Under the pieces are notes generated by a model. It had not been told where the DNA came from. It made no database searches and worked only from the letters and a program-made list of their open reading frames with translations. Shown here piece after piece: positions 6,753 to 15,875 of a stretch of 56,537 nt of DNA (position 1 is its first letter; the number at the start of each line of letters is the position of its first letter). The stretch lies in NCBI GenBank assembly GCA_003820645.1, contig RPOR01000009.1:1-56537 (forward strand). The letters run 5' to 3'. The DNA comes from Betaproteobacteria bacterium. Its GTDB lineage: Bacteria > Pseudomonadota > Gammaproteobacteria > Burkholderiales > SG8-41. The position numbers and the translations under genes are program-made.

Positions 6753-8276
6753 TCAGACCTCCAGTTTGATGGGAATGGTGCGCTTCTTCTCGCCACCGAA
6801 GAGGCTGACCTCGCTGGTACCTTCCGAGCAACCGTTGCCAAACGAGAAGCCGCAGCCGCCGCGCAAGTTGAAGGTGTTCTCGGCGTACTCGCGATGGGTG
6901 CTGGGGATCACAAAACGGTCCTCATAGTTGGCAATCGCCATGATGTGGTACATCTCCTCGACTACGGCCTGGCTGAGGCCGACCTGCTGCAGCACCGCGG
7001 TGTTGATGCGCTGATCGACGTGCTTTTCGCGCTGGTAGGCACGCATGGCCAGCATGCGTTCGAGTGCGCGGATCACCGGCACCGTGTCACCGGCGGTCAG
7101 CAGGTTGGCCAGGTATTTGACGGGGATGCGCAGCTGGTTGACGTCGGGTATTTGACCGTTGGCACCGACATGGCCGGCATTCGCGGCGGCGCTGATCGGC
7201 GACAATGGCGGCACATACCAGACCATCGGCAGCGTGCGGTACTCCGGATGCAGCGGCAGTGCCACTTTCCATTCCACCGCCATTTTGTAGACAGGACTGT
7301 TGCGCGCCGCCTCCATCCACTTGTCCGGGATGCCATCGATGGCAGCCTGGGCGATGACCTGTGGATCATGCGGGTCCAGGAATATGCCCAGTTGCGCCTG
7401 ATACAGGTCGCGGTCATGCTCGACGCCGGCGGCCTGCTGGATGCGATCCGCATCATAGAGCAGCACACCCAGGTAACGGATGCGGCCAACGCAGGTTTCG
7501 GAGCACACCGTCGGCTGGCCGGCTTCGATGCGCGGGTAACAGAAAATGCACTTCTCGGCCTTGCCGCTCTTCCAGTTGTAGTAAATCTTCTTGTACGGGC
7601 AACCGCTGACGCACATCCGCCAGCCACGGCATTTGTCCTGGTCGATCAGCACAATGCCGTCTTCCTCGCGCTTGTAAATCGAGCCCGACGGACAACTCGC
7701 CACGCATGCCGGATTCAGGCAGTGCTCGCACAGCCGGGGCAGGTACATCATGAAGGTGTTCTCGAACTGCCCGTAGATGTCCTTCTGGATGTCATCGAAA
7801 TTCCGGTCTTGCGAGCGCTTGCTGAACTCGCCACCGAGGATTTCCTCCCAGTTCGGCCCCCAGACGATTTTGTCCATCTGCTTGCCGGTGATCAGGCTGC
7901 GCGGCCGCGCGGTCGGCGCGGCACGCATTTCGGGCGCGCTCTGGAGGTGGCCGTAGTCGAAGGTGAATGGCTCGTAATAATCATCGATCTGCGGCAGGTT
8001 GGGGTTGGCAAAAATGCGCATCAGCAGCTTCCACTTGGCGCCTTGCCGCGGTTGCAGGGAGCCATCGCCCTTGCGCACCCAGCCACCGTGCCACTTGTCC
8101 TGGTTCTCCCACTCCTTGGGATAGCCGATGCCGGGCTTGGTTTCGACGTTGTTGAACCACGCGTATTCCATGCCGGGCCGGCTGGTCCAGACGTTTTTGC
8201 AGGTCACCGAACAGGTGTGGCAGCCGATGCACTTGTCCAGATTCAGCACCATGCCGATTTGTGCGCGAATTTTCAT
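6753..8276 (-). CDS. narH: respiratory nitrate reductase beta subunit (iron-sulfur)
   Basis: A 507-residue electron-transfer subunit (E. coli 512). Cysteine motifs are present for three [4Fe-4S] clusters and one [3Fe-4S]: CIGCHTCSVTCKN, CEHCLNPACVASCPSG, CRGWRMCVSGCP (Trp replaces a Cys, as in all NarH) and CIFCYPRIEAGQPTVC. It relays electrons from NarI hemes to NarG at the cytoplasmic side. The gene appears intact. A GC-rich hairpin lies between it and narG, and narJ follows after 2 bp. Because narG is interrupted, NarH may lack its partner unless the narG stop is an artefact. Confidence 0.97.
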   Translation of the reverse strand: MKIRAQIGMVLNLDKCIGCHTCSVTCKNVWTSRPGMEYAWFNNVETKPGIGYPKEWENQDKWHGGWVRKGDGSLQPRQGAKWKLLMRIFANPNLPQIDDYYEPFTFDYGHLQSAPEMRAAPTARPRSLITGKQMDKIVWGPNWEEILGGEFSKRSQDRNFDDIQKDIYGQFENTFMMYLPRLCEHCLNPACVASCPSGSIYKREEDGIVLIDQDKCRGWRMCVSGCPYKKIYYNWKSGKAEKCIFCYPRIEAGQPTVCSETCVGRIRYLGVLLYDADRIQQAAGVEHDRDLYQAQLGIFLDPHDPQVIAQAAIDGIPDKWMEAARNSPVYKMAVEWKVALPLHPEYRTLPMVWYVPPLSPISAAANAGHVGANGQIPDVNQLRIPVKYLANLLTAGDTVPVIRALERMLAMRAYQREKHVDQRINTAVLQQVGLSQAVVEEMYHIMAIANYEDRFVIPSTHREYAENTFNLRGGCGFSFGNGCSEGTSEVSLFGGEKKRTIPIKLEV

Positions 8277-8294
8277 ACGGCCTCCTGAAGGACC

Positions 8295-8327
8295 GCCCCG
8301 AAGGGGGCAGACGCCCCCTCGGGGGGC
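8295..8327. repeat. GC-rich intercistronic hairpin between narG and narH
   Basis: An almost perfect stem: CCCCGAAGGGGGC (8296-8308), AGAC loop (8309-8312), GCCCCCTCGGGG (8313-8324), with one bulged A. It is followed by GGGCAGCGA and GAGCGTGGGGG, a tail that I recall beside similar hairpins dispersed through Burkholderiales genomes. No T-run follows, so it is unlikely to be a simple terminator. It could stabilise narG mRNA or tune narG:narH stoichiometry. The family attribution is from memory. Confidence 0.6.
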
Positions 8328-8352
8328 AGCGAACCAATGTGAGCGTGGGGGT

Positions 8353-9249
8353 TCATGCTACTTCTCCATGCGCCTGCACAGGGCGTATCAGTTCATCGGC
8401 GACCGGCGTATCCAGCCAGTCGACCTTGTCCATCTTGCGCACCACCACGAATTCGTCACGGTTGGTGCCGACGGTGCCGTAGTAGTTGAAACCGTAGCTC
8501 TGCTGGGCATAGCCGCCGATCATGTGCGTGGGTTTGAGCACGATACGTGTGACCGAGTTATGGATACCGCCGCGCGCGCCGGTGATTTCGGACCCGGGCG
8601 TGTTCACGATTTTTTCCTGTGCGTGGTACATCATCACCATGCCGGGATTGACGCGCTGGCTCACCACCGCCCGCGCCGCGATCGCGCCATTGATGTTGAA
8701 CAGCTCCACCCAGTCGTTGTCGACAATGCCGGCGCGCTGCGCATCGTCTTCGGAGAGCCAGACGCACGGTCCGCCGCGGCTCAGGGTGAGCATCAGCAGG
8801 TTGTCGGTGTAAGTCGAGTGGATGCCCCACTTCTGGTGCGGCGTGATGAAGTTAAGCAGGATCTCGGGGTTGCCGTTACCCTTCACGCCATGGATGCCGG
8901 CAGTGGTCTTCAAATCCACCGGCGGGCGGTAGCTGGCGAGTCCTTCTCCAAAAGCCCGCATCCACGGGTGGTCCAGGTAGAACTGCTGGCGGCCAGTGAG
9001 TGTGCGCCACGGAATCAGCTCATGCACGTTGGTATAGCCGGCGTTGTAGGAGACGGTCTCGCTCTCGATGCCGCTCCAGGTCGGCGAGGAAATGATCTTC
9101 CGCGGCTGCGCCTGGATGTCCCGGAAACGGATTTTCTCGTCCTCCCGGTGCAGGGCGAGATGGGCGTGCTCGCGGCCGGTCTGCCTGCCCAGCGCCTGCC
9201 AGGCCTTGACGGCGACATGGCCGTTGGTCTCGGGGGCGAGCGGGAGCAC
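8353..9249 (-). CDS. narG: narG C-terminal part, separated from the rest by an in-frame TAA
   Basis: A 299-codon frame that continues the NarG sequence in the same frame directly after the stop at 9253-9255. It holds the conserved LAPETNG, FRDIQAQPRKIISSP, YNAGYTNVHELIPW, GIHSTYTDNLLMLTL and THMIGGYAQ segments of the molybdopterin-binding C-terminal domain. GTG 9249 could act as a restart codon 3 bases past the stop, but no good ribosome site precedes it. No further disruption is visible, so the damage is recent or artefactual. If made separately, this piece could not bind the cofactor alone. Confidence 0.85.
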   Translation of the reverse strand: MLPLAPETNGHVAVKAWQALGRQTGREHAHLALHREDEKIRFRDIQAQPRKIISSPTWSGIESETVSYNAGYTNVHELIPWRTLTGRQQFYLDHPWMRAFGEGLASYRPPVDLKTTAGIHGVKGNGNPEILLNFITPHQKWGIHSTYTDNLLMLTLSRGGPCVWLSEDDAQRAGIVDNDWVELFNINGAIAARAVVSQRVNPGMVMMYHAQEKIVNTPGSEITGARGGIHNSVTRIVLKPTHMIGGYAQQSYGFNYYGTVGTNRDEFVVVRKMDKVDWLDTPVADELIRPVQAHGEVA

Positions 9250-9252
9250 GAC

Positions 9253-9255
9253 TTA
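9253..9255 (-). other. in-frame TAA stop codon inside narG
   Basis: Minus-strand codons read GAT GCC TGC TAA GTC GTG CTC. In NarG proteins I know, this position lies in a segment like IDAAEMILALAPETNG, so TAA most simply replaces a Glu codon (GAA to TAA, one base). The reading frame is unchanged on both sides, which rules out an indel here. Confidence 0.85.
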
Positions 9256-12171
9256 GCAGGCATCGATGTCGGTTTCGATCTTCGGCATGCCGCAGGTTGC
9301 GCCCTCGGCGGTCACCAGGCCGTTGAGTTCGCCGAGTTGCGCCACTTCGGTCTGGGTATTCCAGCCGATGCCCTTGCCGGCGTTGCCCAGCTTGTTCATC
9401 AGCGGGCCCAGCGCGGTGAATCGCTTGTAGACATTGGGATAATCACGTTCGACCACGGTCATCTGCGGCGCGGTCTTGCCCGGGATCAGATCGACCTCTC
9501 CGCGCTTCCAGTCCTTCACGTCAAAAGCCTGCGCCAGCTCGGCCGGCGTGTCGTGCATCAGCGGGGTCAGCACCAGTTCCTTTTCCGTGCCGAGATGGCC
9601 GACGCACACTTCGCTGAATTTCCTGGCAAAACCCTTGTAGATTTCCCAGTCACTGCGCGCTTGCCAGGCCGGATCCACTGCAGTCGACAGCGGATGGATG
9701 AACGGGTGCATGTCGCTGGTATTGAGGTCATTTTTCTCATACCAGGTGGCGGTGGGCAGCACGATGTCGGAATAGAGGCATGTGGTGCTCATGCGGAAGT
9801 CGAGCGTGACCAGCAAGTCGAGCTTGCCTTCCGGCGCCTGATCGTGCCAAACCACCTCCTCCGGCTTCGCATCGTCGACGCCCAGGTCCTTGCCCTGCAC
9901 GCCATGGCTGGTACCCAGCAGGTGCTTGAGAAAATATTCATGCCCCTTGCCGCTGGAACCCAGCAGATTGGAGCGCCAGACGAACAGGTTGCGCGGCCAG
10001 TTGGCCTGATGGTCAGGATCCTGGCAGCTCATTTGCAATGAACCATCCTTCAGCGCCCTGACCGCATACTCCTTCGGATCCATGCCCGCGGCCTGCGCGT
10101 CGCGCACGACCTGCAGCGGATTGGTCTTCAGTTGCGGGGCCGAAGGCAGCCAGCCCATGCGCTCGGCGCGCACGTTGTAGTCGATCATGCTGCCGCCGAA
10201 CTTCTGCTTGTCGGCCAGCGGTGACAGCACTTCGGCCATGCCCAGCTTCTCGTAGCGCCATTGATCGGTATGGGCGTAGAAAAAACTGGTGCTGTTCTGC
10301 TGGCGCGGCGGGCGTATCCAGTCGAGCGCAAAAGCCAGCGCCGTCCAGCCGGTTTGCGGCCGCAGTTTTTCCTGACCGACGTAATGCGCCCAGCCGCCGC
10401 CGCTTTTGCCGATGCAGCCGCACATCATCAGCATGTTGATGATGCCGCGGTAGTTCATGTCGCTGTGATACCAGTGGTTCATCGCCGCACCGATGATGAC
10501 CATCGACCGGCCCTGCGTTTTCTCGGCATTTTCGGCAAACTGGCGGGCGACGGTGATCACCTGGTCCCGTGGCGTGCCGGTGATGCGCTCCTGCCATGCC
10601 GGGGTGTACGGCGTGTCATCGTCATAGCTGTCGGCAGCCAGTTCGCCGGGCAAACCCCGGGCAACGCCATAGTTGGCGGCCTGCAGATCGAACACGGTCG
10701 CGACCAGCACCTCGCTCTGCTCCCCGGCTTTGCCGAGTGCGATGCGCTGCACGGGGACCGTGCGTACCAGCACGTCTGCGTTCTCGCCGTTCAGCGCATT
10801 GTTCTGGAAATGTTCACTGACGATGCCGCCAAAATAGGGGAAACCGACCCTCGCGGTTTCCAGGGAGGGCTGGCTGCCTTCGAGCAACGACAGCTTCAGT
10901 CTGACGTCATTGCCATGCTGCGCGTCCTTCGCTTCGAGGTTCCACTGCCCCTGGTCGGCACGACCATCGGGGCCCCAGCGAAAACCGATGGCGCCGTTGG
11001 GCAGCACCACTTTGCCGTCCTCACCCAATGCCACGGTTTTCCATTCCGGATTGTTGGTCTGGCCGAGCTGACCCGCGAAATCGGCGGCACGCACATAACG
11101 GTCGGGCACCATGACCTTGTCGCCGTTAGGCAAGGTGTGTGCTTTGAGCATCACCAGCATCGGCAGGTCGGTGTAGCGGCGCGCGTAATCGTCAAAGTAC
11201 GCGCTGCGTTTCTTGAAGTAGAACTCCGTGAGGATCACATGGCCCATGGCCATGGCCACCGCGGCATCCGTGCCCTGCTTGGGATGCAGCCAGATATCGG
11301 CAAGCTTGGCGACTTCGGAGTAGTCCGGGGTCACCGCCACGGTTTTGGTGCCCTTGTAACGCACCTCCGTGAAGAAATGCGCGTCGGGCGTGCGGGTCTG
11401 CGGTACATTCGAGCCCCAGGCGATGATGAAACTGGAGTTGTACCAGTCCGCGGATTCAGGCACGTCGGTCTGCTCGCCCCAGACCTGCGGGCTGGCCGGC
11501 GGCAGGTCGCAATACCAGTCATAAAAACTCATGCAGACGCCACCGATCAGGCTGAGATAACGGCTGCCGGCGGCATAGCTGACCATGGACATCGCCGGAA
11601 TCGGCGAGAAGCCGATGACCCGGTCCGGACCGTACTTCTTGATGGTGTAGACATTGGCCGCGGCGACGATCTCGTTGACCTCGTCCCAGCTGGAACGCAC
11701 GAAGCCGCCCATTCCGCGCACGCTCTGGTAGTCGCGCCGCGTCGCGTCGGATTCGACGATCGAGGCCCAGGCTTCGACCGGACCCTTGCCCTGGCGCGCC
11801 ACACGCCAGCTCCGCAACAGCCGGCCGCGCACCAGCGGGTGCTTCACGCGGTTAGCGCTGTACAGATACCAGCTATAGCTGGCACCGCGCGAACAACCGC
11901 GCGGCTCATGGTTGGGCATGTCCCAGCGCGTACGCGGATAGTCGGTTTGCTGGGTTTCCCAGGTAACGATGCCGCCCTTGACGTAAATCTTCCACGAACA
12001 CGACCCGGTGCAGTTCACGCCGTGCGTCGAGCGCACGATCTTGTCGTGCGCCCAGCGATTGCGGTAGCCGTCCTCCCAAGTCCGGTCTTCGCCGTTGGTG
12101 ACGCCGAAACCGTCGGCAAAGGATTCCCGCGGGCTCGCGAAATAATTCAGTCGGTCGAGAAAGTGACTCAT
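9253..12171 (-). CDS. narG: respiratory nitrate reductase alpha subunit, N-terminal 972 residues, truncated by a stop
   Basis: The catalytic Mo-bisMGD subunit that reduces nitrate to nitrite in the cytoplasm. Visible features are the His/Cys site for the FS0 cluster (STHGVNCTGSCSWK and the later CSRGAS) and the Asp Mo-ligand region GEQTDVPESADWYNS, followed by a well-conserved core. Together with 8353-9249 the coding region spans 1272 sense and stop codons, normal for NarG (about 1250). AAGGAG precedes the ATG. narK2 lies 97 bp upstream. The in-frame TAA removes the last 300 residues, so the protein as read would be inactive. An error in the assembled sequence cannot be excluded. Confidence 0.93.
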   Translation of the reverse strand: MSHFLDRLNYFASPRESFADGFGVTNGEDRTWEDGYRNRWAHDKIVRSTHGVNCTGSCSWKIYVKGGIVTWETQQTDYPRTRWDMPNHEPRGCSRGASYSWYLYSANRVKHPLVRGRLLRSWRVARQGKGPVEAWASIVESDATRRDYQSVRGMGGFVRSSWDEVNEIVAAANVYTIKKYGPDRVIGFSPIPAMSMVSYAAGSRYLSLIGGVCMSFYDWYCDLPPASPQVWGEQTDVPESADWYNSSFIIAWGSNVPQTRTPDAHFFTEVRYKGTKTVAVTPDYSEVAKLADIWLHPKQGTDAAVAMAMGHVILTEFYFKKRSAYFDDYARRYTDLPMLVMLKAHTLPNGDKVMVPDRYVRAADFAGQLGQTNNPEWKTVALGEDGKVVLPNGAIGFRWGPDGRADQGQWNLEAKDAQHGNDVRLKLSLLEGSQPSLETARVGFPYFGGIVSEHFQNNALNGENADVLVRTVPVQRIALGKAGEQSEVLVATVFDLQAANYGVARGLPGELAADSYDDDTPYTPAWQERITGTPRDQVITVARQFAENAEKTQGRSMVIIGAAMNHWYHSDMNYRGIINMLMMCGCIGKSGGGWAHYVGQEKLRPQTGWTALAFALDWIRPPRQQNSTSFFYAHTDQWRYEKLGMAEVLSPLADKQKFGGSMIDYNVRAERMGWLPSAPQLKTNPLQVVRDAQAAGMDPKEYAVRALKDGSLQMSCQDPDHQANWPRNLFVWRSNLLGSSGKGHEYFLKHLLGTSHGVQGKDLGVDDAKPEEVVWHDQAPEGKLDLLVTLDFRMSTTCLYSDIVLPTATWYEKNDLNTSDMHPFIHPLSTAVDPAWQARSDWEIYKGFARKFSEVCVGHLGTEKELVLTPLMHDTPAELAQAFDVKDWKRGEVDLIPGKTAPQMTVVERDYPNVYKRFTALGPLMNKLGNAGKGIGWNTQTEVAQLGELNGLVTAEGATCGMPKIETDIDAC

Positions 12172-12268
12172 TTTTGCTCCTTGGTTGCAGGTAAGCAGTT
12201 CGCAGTCAGCGACAAGCGGATGGTCAAAGGCACGGTCATCACCGCTTCCCGCTCACCGCTGCTTGAAT

Positions 12269-13714
12269 TCAGCACGGCATTTCCGCGCTCTTGCGCGAGT
12301 AATACCACCAGGTCAGCGCGATGCAGGTGAGGTAGAAGACGACGAATACATACAGTGCCGCTTCCGGACCCCCGGTTGCCGTAATCGACGTCCCGTAGCT
12401 CTTCGGAATGAAGAAGCCGCCGTAAGCAGCCATGGCCGACGTGAAACCAAGCACGGCCGCCGCCTCCTTGTTTGCATCCTTGATGGCCTGCTCCTTCGCC
12501 TGCTCACCTTTGCCCTCCGCATCGCGCAGGCGTTCGGTCATGAATATGACCGGAATCATGCGGAATGTGGATCCGTTGCCGATGCCGGTGGTCAGGAACA
12601 GCAGCATGAACATCGCCAGGAAGCCGTAGAAATTCCCCTGCGCCGGCCCCCACGGCAATGCCATCGCGCTGCCCGCGCCCTTGGGCAGGAAATAGAGCAC
12701 GCCGATCACGGCCAGCGCCATGACGATGAAATTCCAGAATGTCACCGGCGCTCCGCCCAGTTTGTCGGAGAGCCAGCCGCCAAAAGGCCGGATTACCGCA
12801 CCCACCAGTGGACCCAGAAAGGCGTACGTCAGCGCGTTGACTTCCGGAAACTGGGATTTGATCAGCAGCGGGAAACCGGCCGAGTAGCCGATGAAGGAAC
12901 CGAAGGTACCCAGATACAGCCAGCACATCAGCCAGTTGTGCTTGCGTTTGAAGATCACCGCCTGGTCGGCAAATGAGGCGCGGGCACTGGCAATGTCATT
13001 CATGCCGAACCATGCAGCCAGCATCGATATCAGGATGAACGGCACCCAGATGAAGCCGGCATTCTGCAGCCACATCTGCCGCGTCTCCGCACCCTTGGTC
13101 CAAACCTGCGGCTCACCACCCAGCGCGCCGAACACCCCGGCGGTAATCACCAGCGGCACGACGAACTGCACCACCGAGACGCCGAGATTGCCGAGGCCGG
13201 CATTGAGTCCCAGCGCCGAGCCCTTGCGCTCCTTGGGGAAGAAAAAGCTGATGTTGGCCATGCTCGAGGCGAAATTGCCGCCGCCGAAACCGCAGAGCAG
13301 TGCGAGCACGACAAAGGTCGGATAACTGGTGGTCGGATCCTGCACCGCAAAACCGATGCCAAGTGCCGGCAGCAGCAGCGATGCGGTGGACGCGGCAGTC
13401 CACTTGCGGCCACCGAAGATCGGCACCATGAACGAGTAGAAGATTCGCAGTGTCGCGCCGCACAGCGCCGGCAGTGCCGCCAGCCAGAACAGCTGGTTGG
13501 TGGTGAACTTGAAGCCGATGTTGGGCAGGTTGACGATGACCACGCTCCACACCATCCATACCGCGAAGGACAGCAGCAGTGCCGGTATCGAAATCCACAG
13601 ATTGATGTTCGCGATCGCGTTGCCTTCCCGCGCCCAGAACGCCTTGTCCTCCGGCGTCCAGATCTGCAGCACGCTGCCTATCCTGGGCTTGGTTGAGACT
13701 GTCGGGTTGTTCAT
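12269..13714 (-). CDS. narK: nitrate/nitrite transporter, NarK2 type
   Basis: A 481-residue MFS protein with 12 helices. The NarK nitrate signature is clear in GFGGGNFASSMANISFFFP and in TGIGNGSTFRMIPVIF. The long cytoplasmic segment with RLRDAEGKGEQAKEQ is typical of the NarK2 (nitrate/nitrite antiporter) half of NarK1K2 pairs. It is preceded by narK1 with a 30 bp gap and followed by narG. Imports nitrate and exports nitrite for the cytoplasmic reductase. The type assignment is by order and motif resemblance. Confidence 0.93.
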   Translation of the reverse strand: MNNPTVSTKPRIGSVLQIWTPEDKAFWAREGNAIANINLWISIPALLLSFAVWMVWSVVIVNLPNIGFKFTTNQLFWLAALPALCGATLRIFYSFMVPIFGGRKWTAASTASLLLPALGIGFAVQDPTTSYPTFVVLALLCGFGGGNFASSMANISFFFPKERKGSALGLNAGLGNLGVSVVQFVVPLVITAGVFGALGGEPQVWTKGAETRQMWLQNAGFIWVPFILISMLAAWFGMNDIASARASFADQAVIFKRKHNWLMCWLYLGTFGSFIGYSAGFPLLIKSQFPEVNALTYAFLGPLVGAVIRPFGGWLSDKLGGAPVTFWNFIVMALAVIGVLYFLPKGAGSAMALPWGPAQGNFYGFLAMFMLLFLTTGIGNGSTFRMIPVIFMTERLRDAEGKGEQAKEQAIKDANKEAAAVLGFTSAMAAYGGFFIPKSYGTSITATGGPEAALYVFVVFYLTCIALTWWYYSRKSAEMPC

Positions 13715-13744
13715 GAGAGATCCTTGTTTAAGGTCCTGCGGATT

Positions 13745-15010
13745 TCAGGTGAAGTGCGTCGGTTCGGGGCGCTTCCGGCTCTGTTCCGCGCTCAGTGGCC
13801 GCACCTCGGTGAAATACATCCACATCAGCGACACCCAGACGATGCCGAACATCAGCATGAAGGCGGAGGAACGCACGCCCGTCAGATCGACCAGCGCGCC
13901 GAACATGATCGGCAGGATGAAACCGCCCATGCCGCCGGCCAGGCCGACCACACCAGAGACGACGCCGATGTTGTGCGGGTAATCATCCGAGATGTACTTG
14001 AATACCGAGGCCTTGCCGATGGCAAAGGCAATCCCCATCGTGAACATGATCACGGTGAACAGGATCGGCCCCAGTCCGATATGGAAGGTCTTGGGTCCCG
14101 ACACCGTCAGAATCGTGAACTGGGTCTGCGGATAAGACAGAAAGAACAGGCAGACCAGCGAGATCCACAGCACCCACCAGGTGATGAAATGCGCGCCGTA
14201 TTTGTCCGAGAACCAGCCGCCGACAGCCCGCAACACACCGCCGGGTATGCTGAAACCGGCGGCCAGCAGCGCGGCGAGCTGAATGTCGAAGCCGTATTCG
14301 GAGATGTAATATTTGGTCATCCACAGCGACAGCGCAACGTAGCCGCCGAAGACGATCGAGTAGTACTGGCTGTAGCGCCATACCGTCGGATCCTTCAGCA
14401 CCTGCAATTGCTCCCTGACCGTCACCGTCGCGGCCCCGGTGGCGTGCTCCTCATCGGTGAAGGTGAAAAACCAGAACAGGATCGCGGTCACCAGCATCAT
14501 TACGGCGTAGACCTTGGGCACCGTGGCCCAGCCGTAGGCCACGACGATGGTTGGTGCGACCAGTTTGGTGACCGCCGCACCGGTATTGCCCATGCCGAAA
14601 ATGCCCATCGCGAATCCCTGGCGGTGGCGCGGGAACCAGCGCGCGCAGTAGGCAATGCCGACCGTGAACGACCCGCCCGCCACGCCGACGAACAGGCCGG
14701 TGACCAGAAAGTGCCAGAACTCCGTGGCAACGGAAATCATCCAGATCGGCACCACTGTGGACAGCATCAGGATGAAAAATACGATGCGCCCGCCGAAGCG
14801 GTCGGTCCACATGCCCAGCGGCAGGCGGATCAATGAACCGGTGAGCACCGGCAAGGCCACCAGCACGCCGAACTGCGTTTCGTTGAGGCCGAGATTCTGT
14901 TTGATCGGAATGCCGATCACGGCAAACATCATCCACACCATGAAGCACACCGTGAATGCGGTGGTGCTCGCGGTCACTACCGACCACTGCTTGTATTGTT
15001 GCGATGCCAT
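13745..15010 (-). CDS. narK: nitrate/nitrite transporter, NarK1 type
   Basis: A 421-residue MFS transporter with 12 helices. The first nitrate signature is GVAGGSFTVGIAYCARWFP and the second GLAGGMGGFILPIMFG. It begins QQYKQWSVVTASTTAFTVCFMVW, as in NarK1 proteins, which act as nitrate/proton symporters. The ATG at 15010 is preceded by GGAGCGAAGG; a longer frame up to 15097 lacks support. It is the first gene of the structural nar run, so the 199 bp before it should hold a promoter controlled by NarL and probably FNR. Confidence 0.93.
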   Translation of the reverse strand: MASQQYKQWSVVTASTTAFTVCFMVWMMFAVIGIPIKQNLGLNETQFGVLVALPVLTGSLIRLPLGMWTDRFGGRIVFFILMLSTVVPIWMISVATEFWHFLVTGLFVGVAGGSFTVGIAYCARWFPRHRQGFAMGIFGMGNTGAAVTKLVAPTIVVAYGWATVPKVYAVMMLVTAILFWFFTFTDEEHATGAATVTVREQLQVLKDPTVWRYSQYYSIVFGGYVALSLWMTKYYISEYGFDIQLAALLAAGFSIPGGVLRAVGGWFSDKYGAHFITWWVLWISLVCLFFLSYPQTQFTILTVSGPKTFHIGLGPILFTVIMFTMGIAFAIGKASVFKYISDDYPHNIGVVSGVVGLAGGMGGFILPIMFGALVDLTGVRSSAFMLMFGIVWVSLMWMYFTEVRPLSAEQSRKRPEPTHFT

Positions 15011-15109
15011 CCTTCGCTCCGGTTGATTCCTGCGAACGAAAATACCGGTCCCGCATGGCATGCACCATTCGGCTGAAGGCTGACCACGGCTCGGCAAATG
15101 GCCGGGCGC

Positions 15110-15131
15110 GACTAGTCAATTCGGACTAGTC
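15110..15131. promoter_or_regulatory. tandem palindrome GACTAGTC upstream of narK1
   Basis: Two identical 8-bp palindromes, GACTAGTC at 15110-15117 and 15124-15131, are separated by AATTCG and centred 14 bp apart. They lie about 100 bp before the narK1 start in the narL-narK1 intergenic region. The arrangement suits binding of two regulator dimers. It does not match the NarL heptamer or FNR consensus, so the factor is unknown. Confidence 0.4.
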
Positions 15132-15209
15132 CTGGCTGCAGGACGGGCACCATCAGTGGCAAGGCGCACTGCGAAACCGCCGCAAGGCCGGCGTACAGAA
15201 ATTATATAA

Positions 15210-15875
15210 CTACTTGTTTTTAATGTTATTTTTTGAAATTCCATGCTCGACGGCGTAGACCGCCGCCTGCACCCGGCTGTTCAGCTTGAGCTTGCGCAGG
15301 ATGTTCTGCACATGGATCTTCACCGTGCTTTCGGCGAGGTCGAACTCGCGCGCAAGCTCCTTGTTGCTGGCCCCGCGCGCGAGTGCAGCGAGCACTTCAC
15401 GCTCGCGCGCGCTGAGCGGGTCCTTCTCCGGCATCGGCGCCGCTGCCCCGCGCTTCAGGCCGGCGACCAGCTTGCCCGTCATCTCCGGCGATACCACCGA
15501 ATCACCGGCCGCGGCACGCCGTATCGCATCGACAAAATACTCGGCATCGATGTTCTTCAGCAGGTAGCCTGCGGCACCCGCGTGCAGCGTATCGAGCAGA
15601 TCATCGGCGTCCTCCGATACCGTCAGCATCAGCACGCGCGTCCCCGGCAAGTCCTCGGCCAGCGCCTTCACCGCTTCGCGGCCGCTGACCCCGGGCATGT
15701 GCAGATCGAGCAGGATGACGTCCGGCCGCAGCTGTCTGGCCTGTTGCACGCCGTCGAGGCCGTCGGCCGCCTCACCCACGACCTCGATATCGGCCTGGCG
15801 CGCCAGCAGCGCCTTCACGCCACTGCGAAACAGCTGGTGATCATCGACCAGCAGCACCCGTAATTTCCCGCTCAT
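15210..15875 (-). CDS. narL: nitrate/nitrite response regulator NarL
   Basis: A 221-residue regulator. The receiver domain (1-120) has DD at 11-12 and the phospho-Asp in VILLDLHMPGVSG. The C-terminal LuxR-type helix-turn-helix is LSAREREVLAALARG with NKELAREFDLAESTVKIHVQNILRKL. Phospho-NarL activates narK/narG transcription in nitrate. Its ATG overlaps the narX stop (ATGA, 15872-15875). The last codons are unusually AT-rich (SKNNIKNK) and overlap an AT-rich repeat-like stretch described separately. Confidence 0.95.
   Translation of the reverse strand: MSGKLRVLLVDDHQLFRSGVKALLARQADIEVVGEAADGLDGVQQARQLRPDVILLDLHMPGVSGREAVKALAEDLPGTRVLMLTVSEDADDLLDTLHAGAAGYLLKNIDAEYFVDAIRRAAAGDSVVSPEMTGKLVAGLKRGAAAPMPEKDPLSAREREVLAALARGASNKELAREFDLAESTVKIHVQNILRKLKLNSRVQAAVYAVEHGISKNNIKNK

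Noticed and set aside
9253-9255. Selenocysteine or programmed recoding at the narG stop
   Set aside because: The codon is TAA, not TGA, and NarG uses an Asp ligand elsewhere; no recoding signal is visible.
10261-12330. A 689-codon open frame on the plus strand opposite narG, and similar long frames opposite narH, narX, ccoI and yhdP
   Set aside because: They lie entirely antisense to well-supported genes, have no recognisable domains and are rich in Arg, His, Gln and Ala as expected from reading high-GC genes backwards.
15023-15036. TTGAT half-site (TTGATTCCTGCGAA) near the narK1 start as an FNR box
   Set aside because: Only one half matches and it lies about 13 bp before the ATG, too close for normal activation.
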